Shown here piece after piece: positions 24,829 to 37,487 of a stretch of 42,591 nucleotides of DNA (its first letter is position 1; every line of letters starts with the position of its first letter). The stretch lies in the NCBI RefSeq assembly GCF_002585305.1, contig NZ_NUNF01000005.1, forward strand, positions 78,873-121,463. Reading direction: 5' to 3'. The position numbers were made by a program, and so were the translations under genes. Source of the DNA: Bacillus sp. AFS037270 (lineage in GTDB: Bacteria; Bacillota; Bacilli; Bacillales_B; DSM-18226). The notes below the pieces were generated by a model. That model was given only the letters and a program-made list of their open reading frames with translations. It had not been told where the DNA came from and did no database searches.

Positions 24829-25743
24829 ATGGTAACCAACAGGAAATTTCATGGAATTATTCCACCCGTACCCACTATTTTGTTTAAAGAAGGACAGATT
24901 GATGAAAAAGGAATGGGAAACCTGATTGATTTCCTCATTCATTCAAAGGTAGACGGGCTTTTCTTTTTAGGATCTGGGGGAGAGTTTGGACAAATGCCAG
25001 TCGAGTTAAGAAAAGAAGTAGTTGAGTTTACCATTCGCTATGTAAATGGCCGTGTTCCTGTTCTAATTGGAACAGGTACCCCAAGTACGAACGAAACCAT
25101 TTCCTTAAGCCTTCACGCTAAAAGTATGGGGGCGGATGGAGTGGTGGTCATTAATCCTTATTATTATAAATTGACCGAGGAGAGCCTTTTTCAACACTAT
25201 TCTGAAATTGCCGAAAATGTAGACCTGCCCATTATTTTATACAATTACCCTGAATTAACAGGCCAAGATTTAGCGCCAGACTTTGTGCTTAGACTAGTTA
25301 ATAAATATCCAAATATAGTCGGAATTAAAGATACTGTATTAGCAGTTGGACATACGAGAGAATTAATCCAAACCATTAAGTCCGAACATCCCGATTTTGC
25401 TGTATTTTCTGGGTATGACGAGCACCTTCTAAACACTTTATCCCTTGGCGGAGATGGTTCGATCCCTTTAACTTCATCGTTTGCACCAGAAATTTCAGTG
25501 GGAATCTACCAATCCTTTAAGGAGGGAGACTATGCACAAGCCATTGACTTGCACCAGCAGTTGGCTTCGTTGCTCCCTTTATATAAACTTGACTCTCCAT
25601 TCATGAATGTTGTGAAAGAAGCCATTCGCTTACGCGGAATAGAAATCTCTACAGATGTTTTAGCCCCAGTCCGCTCACTAAGTCCAGAAAAGAAAGAACA
25701 GGTTTATAGCATACTTTTAGAGAAATCGAATATCCTATCATAA
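24829..25743 (+). CDS. DapA-family aldolase/lyase (possible KDG or keto-acid aldolase)
   Basis: A 304-residue class I aldolase of the dihydrodipicolinate synthase/N-acetylneuraminate lyase family. Visible are GSGGEFGQM (the family's G-x-GGE), NPYYYK with the conserved Tyr and GIKDTV with the Schiff-base Lys. Its location beside kduI and an IclR gene points to a 2-keto-3-deoxy sugar acid as substrate, like E. coli YagE/YjhH, rather than lysine synthesis. ATG 24829 is 6 nt after AGAGG; ATG 24823 is an alternative. A non-phosphorylative KDG route parallel to KdgK/KdgA is possible but unproven. Confidence 0.82.
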   Translation: MVTNRKFHGIIPPVPTILFKEGQIDEKGMGNLIDFLIHSKVDGLFFLGSGGEFGQMPVELRKEVVEFTIRYVNGRVPVLIGTGTPSTNETISLSLHAKSMGADGVVVINPYYYKLTEESLFQHYSEIAENVDLPIILYNYPELTGQDLAPDFVLRLVNKYPNIVGIKDTVLAVGHTRELIQTIKSEHPDFAVFSGYDEHLLNTLSLGGDGSIPLTSSFAPEISVGIYQSFKEGDYAQAIDLHQQLASLLPLYKLDSPFMNVVKEAIRLRGIEISTDVLAPVRSLSPEKKEQVYSILLEKSNILS

Positions 25744-25788
25744 ATTTTTAAACGCAACGTGTTTTTTAATTGGTAAAGAGGTGTTTAA

Positions 25789-26562
25789 GTGTCTGAAAAA
25801 TATTGGGTCCCAGCAATCGAACGAGCGAATCAAGTGATCAACTTAATTGCCAGAGAACCGGGCCTTCACAGGTTAATTGATCTTTCAAAAACATTGAATG
25901 TTAATAAGAGTTCTATGTTTTCATTATTGAATACACTAGAAACCTTAGGGTGGATTGTAAAAGAAAAAGGGGATACCTATTCGTTAGGTCCAACCTTAGG
26001 AGGTTATAGTGGTGCTTATTTTCGCCAATTTAATCTTTTAGAGTCCTTTCAAAAAGAAGCTGCCCTATCGGTAAATGCAATAAATGAGACGATTCAACTA
26101 GGGACGCTGCACGGGACCCATATCGTGTATTTAGCAAAAGAAGAAAGTGATTCCCGCGTCCGACTTGTGAGTGAACCAGGCATGCAATTCCCTGCCCATG
26201 CTACAGCATTAGGGAAAATTCAATTAACACAGTTTACTTATGAAAAGCTGAAACAGCTCTATTCTGAAAAGGAGTTATTACAGGTTACCCCTTATACAGT
26301 TAATAGTCTCGATCAGCTATGGGAACAATTAGAAACTGCAAAGAAGTCTGGTTATATTTGTGAAGAGCAAGAAGCAGCGCTTGGATTTTATTGTGTAGCG
26401 GCTCCTATCTATAATCATGAAGGTAGAATTGTTAATGGAGTCAGCTTTACTATGACCGAAAGCAGTTGGACAGTCAAAAAAGAAAAAGCCATAGATGAGA
26501 TAATGAAATTAGCCAAGAGACTGTCAATCCATGCAAGGTTTGGTCAATTTAATCATCAGTAG
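25789..26562 (+). CDS. IclR-family transcriptional regulator (second)
   Basis: A 257-residue regulator with an N-terminal winged helix (about 10-65; LHRLIDLSKTLNVNKSSMFSLLNTL) and an IclR ligand domain (about 80-250; VRLVSEPGMQFPAHATALGKIQL). It is diverged from the other IclR protein at 19877-20641. GTG start 25789 behind AAAGAGG. It follows the aldolase by 45 bp, so it is likely cotranscribed and autoregulates that unit. Confidence 0.83.
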   Translation: MSEKYWVPAIERANQVINLIAREPGLHRLIDLSKTLNVNKSSMFSLLNTLETLGWIVKEKGDTYSLGPTLGGYSGAYFRQFNLLESFQKEAALSVNAINETIQLGTLHGTHIVYLAKEESDSRVRLVSEPGMQFPAHATALGKIQLTQFTYEKLKQLYSEKELLQVTPYTVNSLDQLWEQLETAKKSGYICEEQEAALGFYCVAAPIYNHEGRIVNGVSFTMTESSWTVKKEKAIDEIMKLAKRLSIHARFGQFNHQ

Positions 26563-26592
26563 GATGCAGTTTCGCATGCCCTATAACGACTC

Positions 26593-26624
26593 AAGGTGAA
26601 CAGTTATACACTGTTCGCCTTTTT
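26593..26624 (+). terminator. Terminator of the aldolase-IclR unit
   Basis: Arms AAGGTGAACAGT and ACTGTTCGCCTT (one G-U pair), 5-nt loop, then TTTTT on the plus strand. Confidence 0.87.
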
Positions 26625-26655
26625 GCATCATGCACCTAAAATGTCCCTTTAAAAA

Positions 26656-26682
26656 CAAAAAACCCAGCCAAACGGCCAGGTT
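26656..26682 (-). terminator. Terminator of secG
   Basis: Minus-strand arms AACCTGGCC and GGCTGGGTT (two G-U pairs) with a GTTT loop, followed by TTTTTTG. Confidence 0.82.
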
Positions 26683-26696
26683 GTATGCTTGTTTTA

Positions 26697-26930
26697 TTAA
26701 ATTTTAAAATAAGTAACCGCAAGTGCAAGCAGGAAAAATAATACGGATAATACAACCGTAATTCGATGTAGAATCAAGTCAATTCCTCGTGCCTTTTGCT
26801 TACCGAATAACGTTTCAGCACCGCCAGAAATGGCACCAGATAACCCAGCACTCTTACCAGACTGTAGTAAAACGACCGCAATAAGAGCGATACTTACGAT
26901 AACTAATAAAATTACAACTAATGTATGCAT
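26697..26930 (-). CDS. secG: Protein-export membrane protein SecG
   Basis: A 77-residue subunit of the SecYEG translocon with two transmembrane helices (about 3-25 and 52-75) around the conserved loop [24 protein letters not shown] use ATG 26930, eight nt after AGGAGG, rather than the GTG three codons upstream. In B. subtilis it directly precedes est-rnr-smpB; here about 8.5 kb of KDG genes intervene. Confidence 0.95.
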   Translation of the reverse strand: MHTLVVILLVIVSIALIAVVLLQSGKSAGLSGAISGGAETLFGKQKARGIDLILHRITVVLSVLFFLLALAVTYFKI

Positions 26931-26971
26931 GTAAGCCACCTCCTGTTAGACGTACAGTTCACAGTATATTA

Positions 26972-27000
26972 AATTTACCATACTATTCCCCTTTAGACAA
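26972..27000 (-). promoter_or_regulatory. Sigma-A promoter of secG
   Basis: Minus strand: TTGTCT (26995-27000), 17 bp, TAAATT (26972-26977), about 40 bp before the start codon. Confidence 0.6.
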
Positions 27001-27045
27001 TAGTCGTTATTGTGACAGACCTAAAGGGAATTCCCTACTAACTCC

Positions 27046-27591
27046 TTATTGTTTAACCTTAAAATTCGCTTCAATATACTTCTTTTCATCTTCTGCTGAT
27101 AAAATCCCTACAGCTTTCCCCACTGTGCCGCCTTGCAGATACCAGATTTTATTATGATCTTTGTCGACACTCGAAAAATCCCCCTTAGACCAGCGCTCTA
27201 AAATGTCTAGATATACAGAAGAATTAACATAGTTTTCCTCATTTTTCTGAACAACTTTTAGTAATTGATTGACACGCCCAGGTGTCAGCGGGATCGCCCC
27301 CCACTTCTTACTGGACTCCACTTTTTGATGAGACATTTTATGGATCGCATCCATTACCTCATCTTCCTTCATATTCATAGGAAATTCTTTTTCAATTTCT
27401 TGGCTGTTTGGGTCATCCATTTTAATGACGGACTGGCCGTCATCTGATTTTTGCACCGAGACGGTTACGGTATCCTTTTGCAAAGGAAGCGATCCCGTTG
27501 TCTGATAATAAGAGAAGATACACAAAACCATAACTGCGATAATAATCATCACACGCTGTGGCCATGATAGCTGTTTAAAATACTTTTTCAT
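27046..27591 (-). CDS. DUF6241-type single-pass membrane protein
   Basis: A 181-residue protein with one N-terminal hydrophobic helix (about 13-29) after a basic start, then a soluble domain probably outside the cell. PMNMKEDEVMDAIHKMSHQKV, WGAIPLTP and ILERWSKGDFSSVDKDHNKIW are the stretches by which I place it in the uncharacterised DUF6241 group of Bacillaceae. It lies between eno and secG with no strong terminator seen after it. Function unknown. Confidence 0.72.
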   Translation of the reverse strand: MKKYFKQLSWPQRVMIIIAVMVLCIFSYYQTTGSLPLQKDTVTVSVQKSDDGQSVIKMDDPNSQEIEKEFPMNMKEDEVMDAIHKMSHQKVESSKKWGAIPLTPGRVNQLLKVVQKNEENYVNSSVYLDILERWSKGDFSSVDKDHNKIWYLQGGTVGKAVGILSAEDEKKYIEANFKVKQ

Positions 27592-27688
27592 CTTTTTACC
27601 CCAGTTCTATCATAGGTTTTATCTTAATATTAAACACAGCGATGTGATTTCCCTGCTTGTTTTTTCCAAGAATTTCGTTATTGAACAT

Positions 27689-27738
27689 AAAAAAGCCCCT
27701 GTTCACTGAAAAATGACCACAGTGAACAGAGGCTTTTT
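27689..27738 (-). terminator. Terminator of the glycolytic operon (after eno)
   Basis: Long arms AAAAAGCCTCTGTTCACTG and CAGTGAACAGGGGC on the minus strand, followed by TTTTTT. A very stable intrinsic terminator. Confidence 0.92.
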
Positions 27739-27747
27739 AATATTGAA

Positions 27748-29046
<1,299 letters not shown>

Positions 29047-29073
29047 TTAATTTCTCTCCTTAAAAATAATAAT

Positions 29074-31396
<2,323 letters not shown>

Positions 31397-31512
31397 TTAT
31401 TAATATCTATCAAAAAATTGTTAATATCTATCGTAATTTTGTAAATATATTAAAAAATTTGTTAATATCTGCCTAGATTTTGTTAATATCAGGCTGAAAT
31501 TTGTTAATATCT
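31397..31512. repeat. Six 21-bp direct repeats (iteron-like) between pgk and tpiA
   Basis: The core TTGTTAATATC (minus strand GATATTAACAA) starts at 31397, 31418, 31439, 31459, 31480 and 31501, a period of 20-21 bp. Copies 2, 4, 5 and 6 carry the core intact; copies 1 and 3 are diverged. Between cores the sequence is AT-rich and variable. The array fills most of the 163-bp gap and is transcribed within the glycolytic operon. Confidence 0.88.
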
Positions 31513-31523
31513 CGTTTCTAGTC

Positions 31524-32708
31524 TTATTTATCGTTCAATGCCACTACGCCAGGAAGTGCTTTACCTTCCATAAACTCAAGAGAAGCACCGCCGCCAGTAG
31601 AGATATGGCTCATTTTGTCTGCTAAGTTGAACTTTTCAACTGCCGCTGCTGAGTCTCCGCCGCCAATGACAGAATATGTACCTTCAGATTCAGCAAGTGC
31701 TTCAGCCACAGCTTTTGTACCGCCAGCAAATGCATCAATTTCAAATACGCCCATTGGTCCATTCCAGATCACAAGCTTTGAATTTTTGATAACATCACTA
31801 TAAATTTCTCTTGTTTTTGGTCCGATATCAAGAGCTTCCCAATCAGCAGGGATTTCTTCGATCGAAACGACTTTTTTATTCGCATCAGCAGAGAAATCGT
31901 CAGCTACTACCACATCAACCGGCATAAGGAAGTTAACACCTTTTTGTTTTGCCTTTTCAATGAAAGAATTTGCAAGGTCGAGTTTGTCTGCTTCTAGTAA
32001 TGATTTACCCACTTCATGGCCTTGAGCTTTAACGAATGTATAAGCCAAACCACCGCCAATGATTAAGTTATCAACTAGTTCAAGAAGGTTTTCAATTACA
32101 CCAATTTTGTCCTTTACCTTTGCACCGCCGATGATTGCTGTAAAAGGACGTTCTGGATTAGAAAGAGCTTTACCAAGAACATCAAGTTCTTTTTCCATTA
32201 AAAAGCCGGAAACTGCAGGTAAGTTATGAGCAATACCTTCTGTTGAAGCATGTGCACGGTGAGCAGCACCAAATGCATCGTTTACATAGACATCAGCAAG
32301 TTCAGCGAAGTTTTTAGCTAATTCAGGATCATTCTTCTCTTCACCAGGATAGAAGCGAACATTTTCAAGAAGAAGAACATCGCCTTCATTCATGGTATCG
32401 ATGATAGCTTTAACAGAATCACCATATGCCTCGTCAGCCTTCTTAACTTCTTTGCCAAGAATTTCAGAAAGTCTTACACCAACCGGAGTAAGGCGCATTT
32501 CTTCTACAACTTGACCTTTAGGACGGCCAAAATGGCTGGCTAAGATCACTTTAGCCCCTTGTTCCATTAAATATTGAATGGTTGGAATAGCTGCACGAAT
32601 ACGTGTTTCATCCGTGATTTGTCCATCCTGCATTGGAACGTTAAAATCTACCCGGCAAAATACGCGTTTGCCTTTTACATCGATATCCTTAAGTGTTTTC
32701 TTATTCAT
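31524..32708 (-). CDS. pgk: Phosphoglycerate kinase
   Basis: A 394-residue enzyme transferring phosphate from 1,3-bisphosphoglycerate to ADP. The N-domain substrate site [11 protein letters not shown] (about 19-29) and SHFGRPKG, the hinge region, and the nucleotide site [12 protein letters not shown] are present. Length equals that of B. subtilis. The start ATG 32708 lies 9-10 nt after GGAGG; upstream in-frame codons have no ribosome binding site. First gene after the gapA terminator. Confidence 0.98.
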   Translation of the reverse strand: MNKKTLKDIDVKGKRVFCRVDFNVPMQDGQITDETRIRAAIPTIQYLMEQGAKVILASHFGRPKGQVVEEMRLTPVGVRLSEILGKEVKKADEAYGDSVKAIIDTMNEGDVLLLENVRFYPGEEKNDPELAKNFAELADVYVNDAFGAAHRAHASTEGIAHNLPAVSGFLMEKELDVLGKALSNPERPFTAIIGGAKVKDKIGVIENLLELVDNLIIGGGLAYTFVKAQGHEVGKSLLEADKLDLANSFIEKAKQKGVNFLMPVDVVVADDFSADANKKVVSIEEIPADWEALDIGPKTREIYSDVIKNSKLVIWNGPMGVFEIDAFAGGTKAVAEALAESEGTYSVIGGGDSAAAVEKFNLADKMSHISTGGGASLEFMEGKALPGVVALNDK

Positions 32709-32780
32709 GTGTAAAGGACCTCCATTATGCGCGGTGTCATGACAGCCGCTCGAATATTGTCGAAAGCTCATAAATCAAAG

Positions 32781-32811
32781 AAAAAAGGAGGGGGAATCTT
32801 CCCCGCTCCCC
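32781..32811 (-). terminator. Terminator between gapA and pgk
   Basis: Minus-strand GGAG-C-GGGGAA / TTCCCC-CTCC with a 2-nt loop, then TTTTTTC. As known in B. subtilis, such a terminator probably lets cggR-gapA be made in excess while part of the transcription reads on into pgk. Confidence 0.85.
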
Positions 32812-32844
32812 ATTGGAAAACATTAAATTATATAATCTTAAGGA

Positions 32845-33882
<1,038 letters not shown>

Positions 33883-33901
33883 CTATATTTTTTAAAAGGA
33901 A

Positions 33902-34924
33902 TTACCCTTTCAATAACCTTTTTGCTGCACCTTCATCAGTAATTAAGATCGTCGATTTTGGCGCTTGTTTTAAATAAGCCTTTATTGCCTTAGCTTTTGA
34001 TGTCCCGCCTGCAACCGCAATTACATTTGGGATATGCTCAAGATCTTCAAGCTGAAGTCCAATCGTTAATACCTTATGGACAATCTCGCCTTCTTCATTA
34101 AAATAATACCCAAATGCTTCGCCGACAGCCTTCCCTTCTTCAAGCTTCTTCTTAATTTCAGGGTTGGTTTTTCGTCGTTCAGCCATTGTAATAGCATCCC
34201 CAATTCCATGGAGAACCATGCTGGCTGATTGAATTAAAGTTAAGACTTCGTGGATATCAGGTTCTTTGATCAAGGATTCGTAAATTTCCGAACGGACCTG
34301 ATCTGGAACATATAAAACTCGATGCCGGGAATCAGTGTTGTGTGCCATATTCGAGCAAATGGTATTTGCCTGATTTTGTACATCTTCACCAACCCCTCCC
34401 CTTGCCGGAACAAACAGTAATTCCTTCTGGGTTAAATCGGGTGAAAGTCTTTCCGCGACGGCCGCCATTGTTGAACCGCCAGTCACAGCGATGATATTTT
34501 TCCCGCCTAGAAGCTTTTTCATGCAAATCGCAGTCGCCTTGCCGAGTTCACCTTTGACCATCGGTGATTCGTCACCATCACCTGGGACAATGATCACCTT
34601 TTTAATGCCGAGCCGGTGTTTTAATTCTAGTTCCATGACGTCTATACCCTTTAGCTCACGCATTAAACCTTCTAAATCTTCAAGTAAATTTTTCCCTTCC
34701 GACGTTAAACTCATTCCTACATTGTTTGTATTAATAAGATTTTGTTCTTTGAGGAATTCTACTTCACTACGAAGTATTCTTTCGGTAAGCCCAAGGCTGA
34801 CAGCTAAGCTCCTTCTTCCTACTGGCTGCATGTATCCTATGTAACGTAAAATTGTGTGTCGTTTCTGCAGGACTTGAAGGAGATCGGGTAATAATCTTTT
34901 TTGTATATCAATAAATGACTGCAT
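33902..34924 (-). CDS. cggR: Central glycolytic genes regulator CggR
   Basis: A 340-residue SorC/DeoR-family repressor of the gapA operon, released by fructose-1,6-bisphosphate. N-terminal winged helix (about 20-85; PVGRRSLAVSLGLTERILRSEVEFL), then a sugar-phosphate-binding domain (AVTGGSTMAAVAE, FVPARGGVGEDVQNQANTICSNMA, VHGIGDA, IAVAGGTSKAKAI). I use ATG 34924, ten nt after AAGGAG; the ATG three codons earlier abuts the Shine-Dalgarno. The length then equals B. subtilis CggR. Autoregulated through the operator just upstream. Confidence 0.96.
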   Translation of the reverse strand: MQSFIDIQKRLLPDLLQVLQKRHTILRYIGYMQPVGRRSLAVSLGLTERILRSEVEFLKEQNLINTNNVGMSLTSEGKNLLEDLEGLMRELKGIDVMELELKHRLGIKKVIIVPGDGDESPMVKGELGKATAICMKKLLGGKNIIAVTGGSTMAAVAERLSPDLTQKELLFVPARGGVGEDVQNQANTICSNMAHNTDSRHRVLYVPDQVRSEIYESLIKEPDIHEVLTLIQSASMVLHGIGDAITMAERRKTNPEIKKKLEEGKAVGEAFGYYFNEEGEIVHKVLTIGLQLEDLEHIPNVIAVAGGTSKAKAIKAYLKQAPKSTILITDEGAAKRLLKG

Positions 34925-34955
34925 GAACTGCATGCTCCTTTATTATATGTAGTTG

Positions 34956-34991
34956 GTCACAAAAAGTCCACCCTAGACATATTATGTCCCA
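34956..34991 (-). promoter_or_regulatory. CggR operator (tandem repeat)
   Basis: Minus strand: TGGGAC-N6-TGTC-N4-GTGGAC-N6-TGAC. It matches the known B. subtilis operator CGGGACN6TGTCN4CGGGACN6TGTC with exact spacing. It lies 30-65 bp downstream of the predicted transcription start, so repression would be by roadblock. Confidence 0.9.
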
Positions 34992-35027
34992 CCTACACTA
35001 AAAAAAATCACCCCTACTACGTTTTTT

Positions 35028-35056
35028 ATTGTAACAGGAGTAAAAATCGATTTCAA
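35028..35056 (-). promoter_or_regulatory. Sigma-A promoter of cggR-gapA
   Basis: Minus strand: TTGAAA (35051-35056), 17 bp, TACAAT (35028-35033). The -35 box begins 2 bp after the stop codon of the glutaredoxin-like gene. Confidence 0.82.
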
Positions 35057-35057
35057 C

Positions 35058-35309
35058 TCATTTAATTTGGTTTTTTTTTTGCAAACGGTTACTTATGTCG
35101 ATTTTGTCAACAAATCCGAATCCTACTTCTTCTCCGTCCAAATGAACAACAGGAATCATTAGACCATAGCGTTCTGTTAACTCATCACTTGTTTCAATAT
35201 CAATTTCTTCAAGTTGAAACTTCCATTGATCTTGCAATTCGATAATAGCAGCCTTCGCTTTGTCGCAGAGAGGACAGCGATTCCTAGTATATAACGTGAT
35301 CGTATGCAT
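35058..35309 (-). CDS. Glutaredoxin-like thiol protein
   Basis: An 83-residue thioredoxin-fold protein of the glutaredoxin-like/DUF836 group with the redox motif CPLC (residues 13-16) after LYTRNR, and the cis-proline loop MIPVVHLDG. Such proteins probably reduce disulfides, but a specific target is not known. It starts at ATG 35309 with AAAGGAT, 14 bp after sigL, so it belongs to the sigL transcript. No terminator separates it from the cggR promoter. Confidence 0.8.
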   Translation of the reverse strand: MHTITLYTRNRCPLCDKAKAAIIELQDQWKFQLEEIDIETSDELTERYGLMIPVVHLDGEEVGFGFVDKIDISNRLQKKNQIK

Positions 35310-35323
35310 TTCTTCTATCCTTT

Positions 35324-36649
35324 CTAGATAAACCGTTTTCTCTTTGATGACGATGGAATTCCAAGTTGTTCCCGGTATTTAGCCACCGTTCTCCTTGAGA
35401 CAAGAATTCCTTTTTGAAGCTTTAATTGCTCCACCATGTCTTGATCCGACAGCGGCTTTTGTTTATTTTCCTGAGCAACTAATGAATGGATTTCATTTTT
35501 CACCTGGGTAGAGGATGTACTTTCTTCATCTGTTAGAGTTTGAATCGTACTAGTAAAAAAGGTTTTTAATGGGAATGTTCCGATTGGTGTTTGCACATAT
35601 TTTTCGCGAACCGCCCGGCTGACGGTCGATTCATGGATATCAAGTTCGCCGGCTATTTCTTTCATGGTCATCGGAACTAGATATTGACTTCCTTTTTGAA
35701 AAAAAGCCGGTTGTTTTTCAACAATCTTGCCCACTACCCTTGTTAGGGTTTCCTTCCGCTGCTCAATACTTTTTAAAATCCATTGGTAGTCTTGGACTTT
35801 ATCCTGTAAAAAACGGCTGACCTGCTGATTTTGATTATGAAACTTTTGATAGTAAGGCTGATTAAAACTAATCCGCGGCAGGGATTCATCAACCATACGT
35901 ACTGTTAGTCCCTCATTCGTTTGCTCAATGATTGCATCGGGAATAATGTAGGTGGTCGGTTCATTTCGCAGTAATGCTCCTGGTTTTGGATTTAGCTGTT
36001 GGATTTCATCAAACACATCTTGTAAATCCTTCATGCTAATCCCCAATTCTTTTGCGATTGGCTTCCACTTCTTTTCAGCAAACGGAATGAAATATTTTGA
36101 TAGAATTGTTTGCGCTAGGTCATTGTTAGGATTTTTATAGTAAGATTGCATCAGTAAGCATTCTTGCAAGTCCCTTGCCCCTATGCCAGCTGGCTCAAGG
36201 GTTTGAATAATGGCTAGACTGTCTTCTACTATTTCGTGATCAACCTGCAATTTAAGGGAGATTTCAGTAAGATCACCAACAAAGTAACCGTTTTCATCAA
36301 GATTCTTGATTAAATGCCGAATCACTTTCATTTGCTCGGCTGTTAAGTGTGTAATCTTAAGTTGAGAGATTAGGTGTTCCTCAAGTGAGAATGGTTTGTC
36401 CGCGATCTGTTCAATCCAGTCTTTCTCCGACTTCTGATGTTTGCGACGGTTACGGTCGATCTGGGGATTCATCGGTTTGACATTTACATTTTCGATTTTA
36501 AGAAGTGGGTTTTCTAATGCCTTATCTTCTAAAAAAGCTGCCAGCTCCTGTGCAGAGTACTGCAATAAGGCGATTGCCTGCGATAACTCCTGGGTCATCG
36601 CTAATTTTAATGTTTGCTGCTGCCATAGGCCCGCTTTTAAATCCATCAT
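35324..36649 (-). CDS. sigL: RNA polymerase sigma-54 factor (SigL/RpoN)
   Basis: A 441-residue alternative sigma factor that recognises -12/-24 promoters and needs enhancer-binding activators. Region I is Gln/Leu-rich (QQQTLKLAMTQELSQAIALLQYS, about 8-30). The core-binding region follows, then the HTH (MKEIAGELDIHESTVSRAVREKY). The RpoN box is present as VSRRTVAKYREQL (canonical ARRTVAKYRE) near the C-terminus. ATG 36649 has GGAGG 7 nt upstream; an adjacent ATG at 36646 is also possible. Upstream frame extension lacks support. Confidence 0.95.
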   Translation of the reverse strand: MMDLKAGLWQQQTLKLAMTQELSQAIALLQYSAQELAAFLEDKALENPLLKIENVNVKPMNPQIDRNRRKHQKSEKDWIEQIADKPFSLEEHLISQLKITHLTAEQMKVIRHLIKNLDENGYFVGDLTEISLKLQVDHEIVEDSLAIIQTLEPAGIGARDLQECLLMQSYYKNPNNDLAQTILSKYFIPFAEKKWKPIAKELGISMKDLQDVFDEIQQLNPKPGALLRNEPTTYIIPDAIIEQTNEGLTVRMVDESLPRISFNQPYYQKFHNQNQQVSRFLQDKVQDYQWILKSIEQRKETLTRVVGKIVEKQPAFFQKGSQYLVPMTMKEIAGELDIHESTVSRAVREKYVQTPIGTFPLKTFFTSTIQTLTDEESTSSTQVKNEIHSLVAQENKQKPLSDQDMVEQLKLQKGILVSRRTVAKYREQLGIPSSSKRKRFI

Positions 36650-36783
36650 GCTCTCCCCTCCTTTTTTTATTTTACACGATGAAAGGGGATTCGTGTATAA
36701 ATTATTTAGGTTACCAATTATCAACTAGGAAAAGAAGAACAGGATTAGTAATTCCTAAATTCCTCAAGATTGGTTAACTAAAG

Positions 36784-36818
36784 AAAAAACCAGTGATTTA
36801 GCTCTTATCACTGGTTTT
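36784..36818 (-). terminator. Terminator of tnrA
   Basis: Perfect arms AAAACCAGTGAT and ATCACTGGTTTT with a 9-nt loop, then TT and further Ts on the minus strand. Confidence 0.88.
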
Positions 36819-36855
36819 CCTCCTTTTGAAATTGTTACAACCTTCACATGACTAG

Positions 36856-37161
36856 CTACTTATAACCGTTACGATTAAAATGTGAATTGATTTGTCCAAT
36901 AATCATCTTATGTTTTTCTTTTTTTACTATATCTTTGCGTATCTCATGTGTCTGAACACCATCTTCAATTTTTTCAGCAATCTCCATGAGTCTTTCAACA
37001 TCCGAAAAAGAGTACTTACGGGTCCCTGAAGGGGTTCGCTCTGGAAAAATTAATTTACGCAATTCATAATAACGGATCTTCCGATTGGATAAACCTGTTA
37101 TTTCTGTCACAATTCCAATTCCCATTACCTTTTTATCACGATATGTTTGATTATTGTCCAC
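36856..37161 (-). CDS. tnrA: Nitrogen-responsive MerR-family regulator TnrA
   Basis: A 101-residue regulator active under nitrogen limitation. The N-terminal MerR winged helix (about 14-80) carries [18 protein letters not shown] and [17 protein letters not shown], which as I recall are nearly identical to TnrA. The C-terminal GQINSHF resembles the GQLNAHF tail by which TnrA binds feedback-inhibited glutamine synthetase. GlnR is excluded by this tail and by the lack of glnA next door. It is about nine residues shorter than B. subtilis TnrA, the loss lying in the linker before the tail. GTG start 37161 with AGGAGGG upstream. Two TnrA boxes upstream imply autoregulation. Confidence 0.9.
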   Translation of the reverse strand: MDNNQTYRDKKVMGIGIVTEITGLSNRKIRYYELRKLIFPERTPSGTRKYSFSDVERLMEIAEKIEDGVQTHEIRKDIVKKEKHKMIIGQINSHFNRNGYK

Positions 37162-37210
37162 TACTATTCCCTCCTGCCAAGTTGGACTATAAAGTTTTCA
37201 ATAAAGAAAG

Positions 37211-37227
37211 TGTCATATTTTCTAACA
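37211..37227. promoter_or_regulatory. TnrA/GlnR box, proximal
   Basis: TGTCA-N7-TAACA matches the TnrA/GlnR consensus TGTNA-N7-TNACA at every fixed position. It lies about 50-65 bp upstream of the tnrA start codon. Confidence 0.8.
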
Positions 37228-37323
37228 TCTATAATGAAATTTTCAACTTTAATAGTATTAAATAGTAATCTATTAATGAAAATTCACTAAAAACTTTAAT
37301 GTAAAATTCAGAATATTTATTTA

Positions 37324-37340
37324 TGTTAACTATTCTAACA
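37324..37340. promoter_or_regulatory. TnrA/GlnR box, distal
   Basis: TGTTA-ACTATTC-TAACA, a full match to TGTNA-N7-TNACA. It lies about 165 bp upstream of tnrA and could serve tnrA or a plus-strand transcript. Confidence 0.8.
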
Positions 37341-37487
37341 TGAATTGTTATGAAATCAACCCAAAAAATGAGCCATAAATTTTACGTTATATCTTTAGAA
37401 AATATCAAAGAGTGCTGCTATACCCCTGAGAATAATGTTTAATATTGAATGATTGAAAATATGGTAATTTCGTTGTTGTGGATAGTC

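Noticed and set aside
24667..24942. 91-aa minus-strand frame opposite the aldolase start
   Set aside because: It overlaps the promoter and start of the plus-strand aldolase gene, is very rich in Phe/Ile/Asn as expected from AT-rich shadow sequence, and lacks a Shine-Dalgarno.
31397..31512. CRISPR array
   Set aside because: The conserved core is only about 11 bp, the spacing is 20-21 bp in total, and there are no unique spacers of about 30 bp and no cas genes.
32725..32760. Small palindrome TGTCATGACA upstream of pgk as an operator
   Set aside because: Only about 10 bp is perfect, no second copy is seen and no known regulator of pgk uses such a site.
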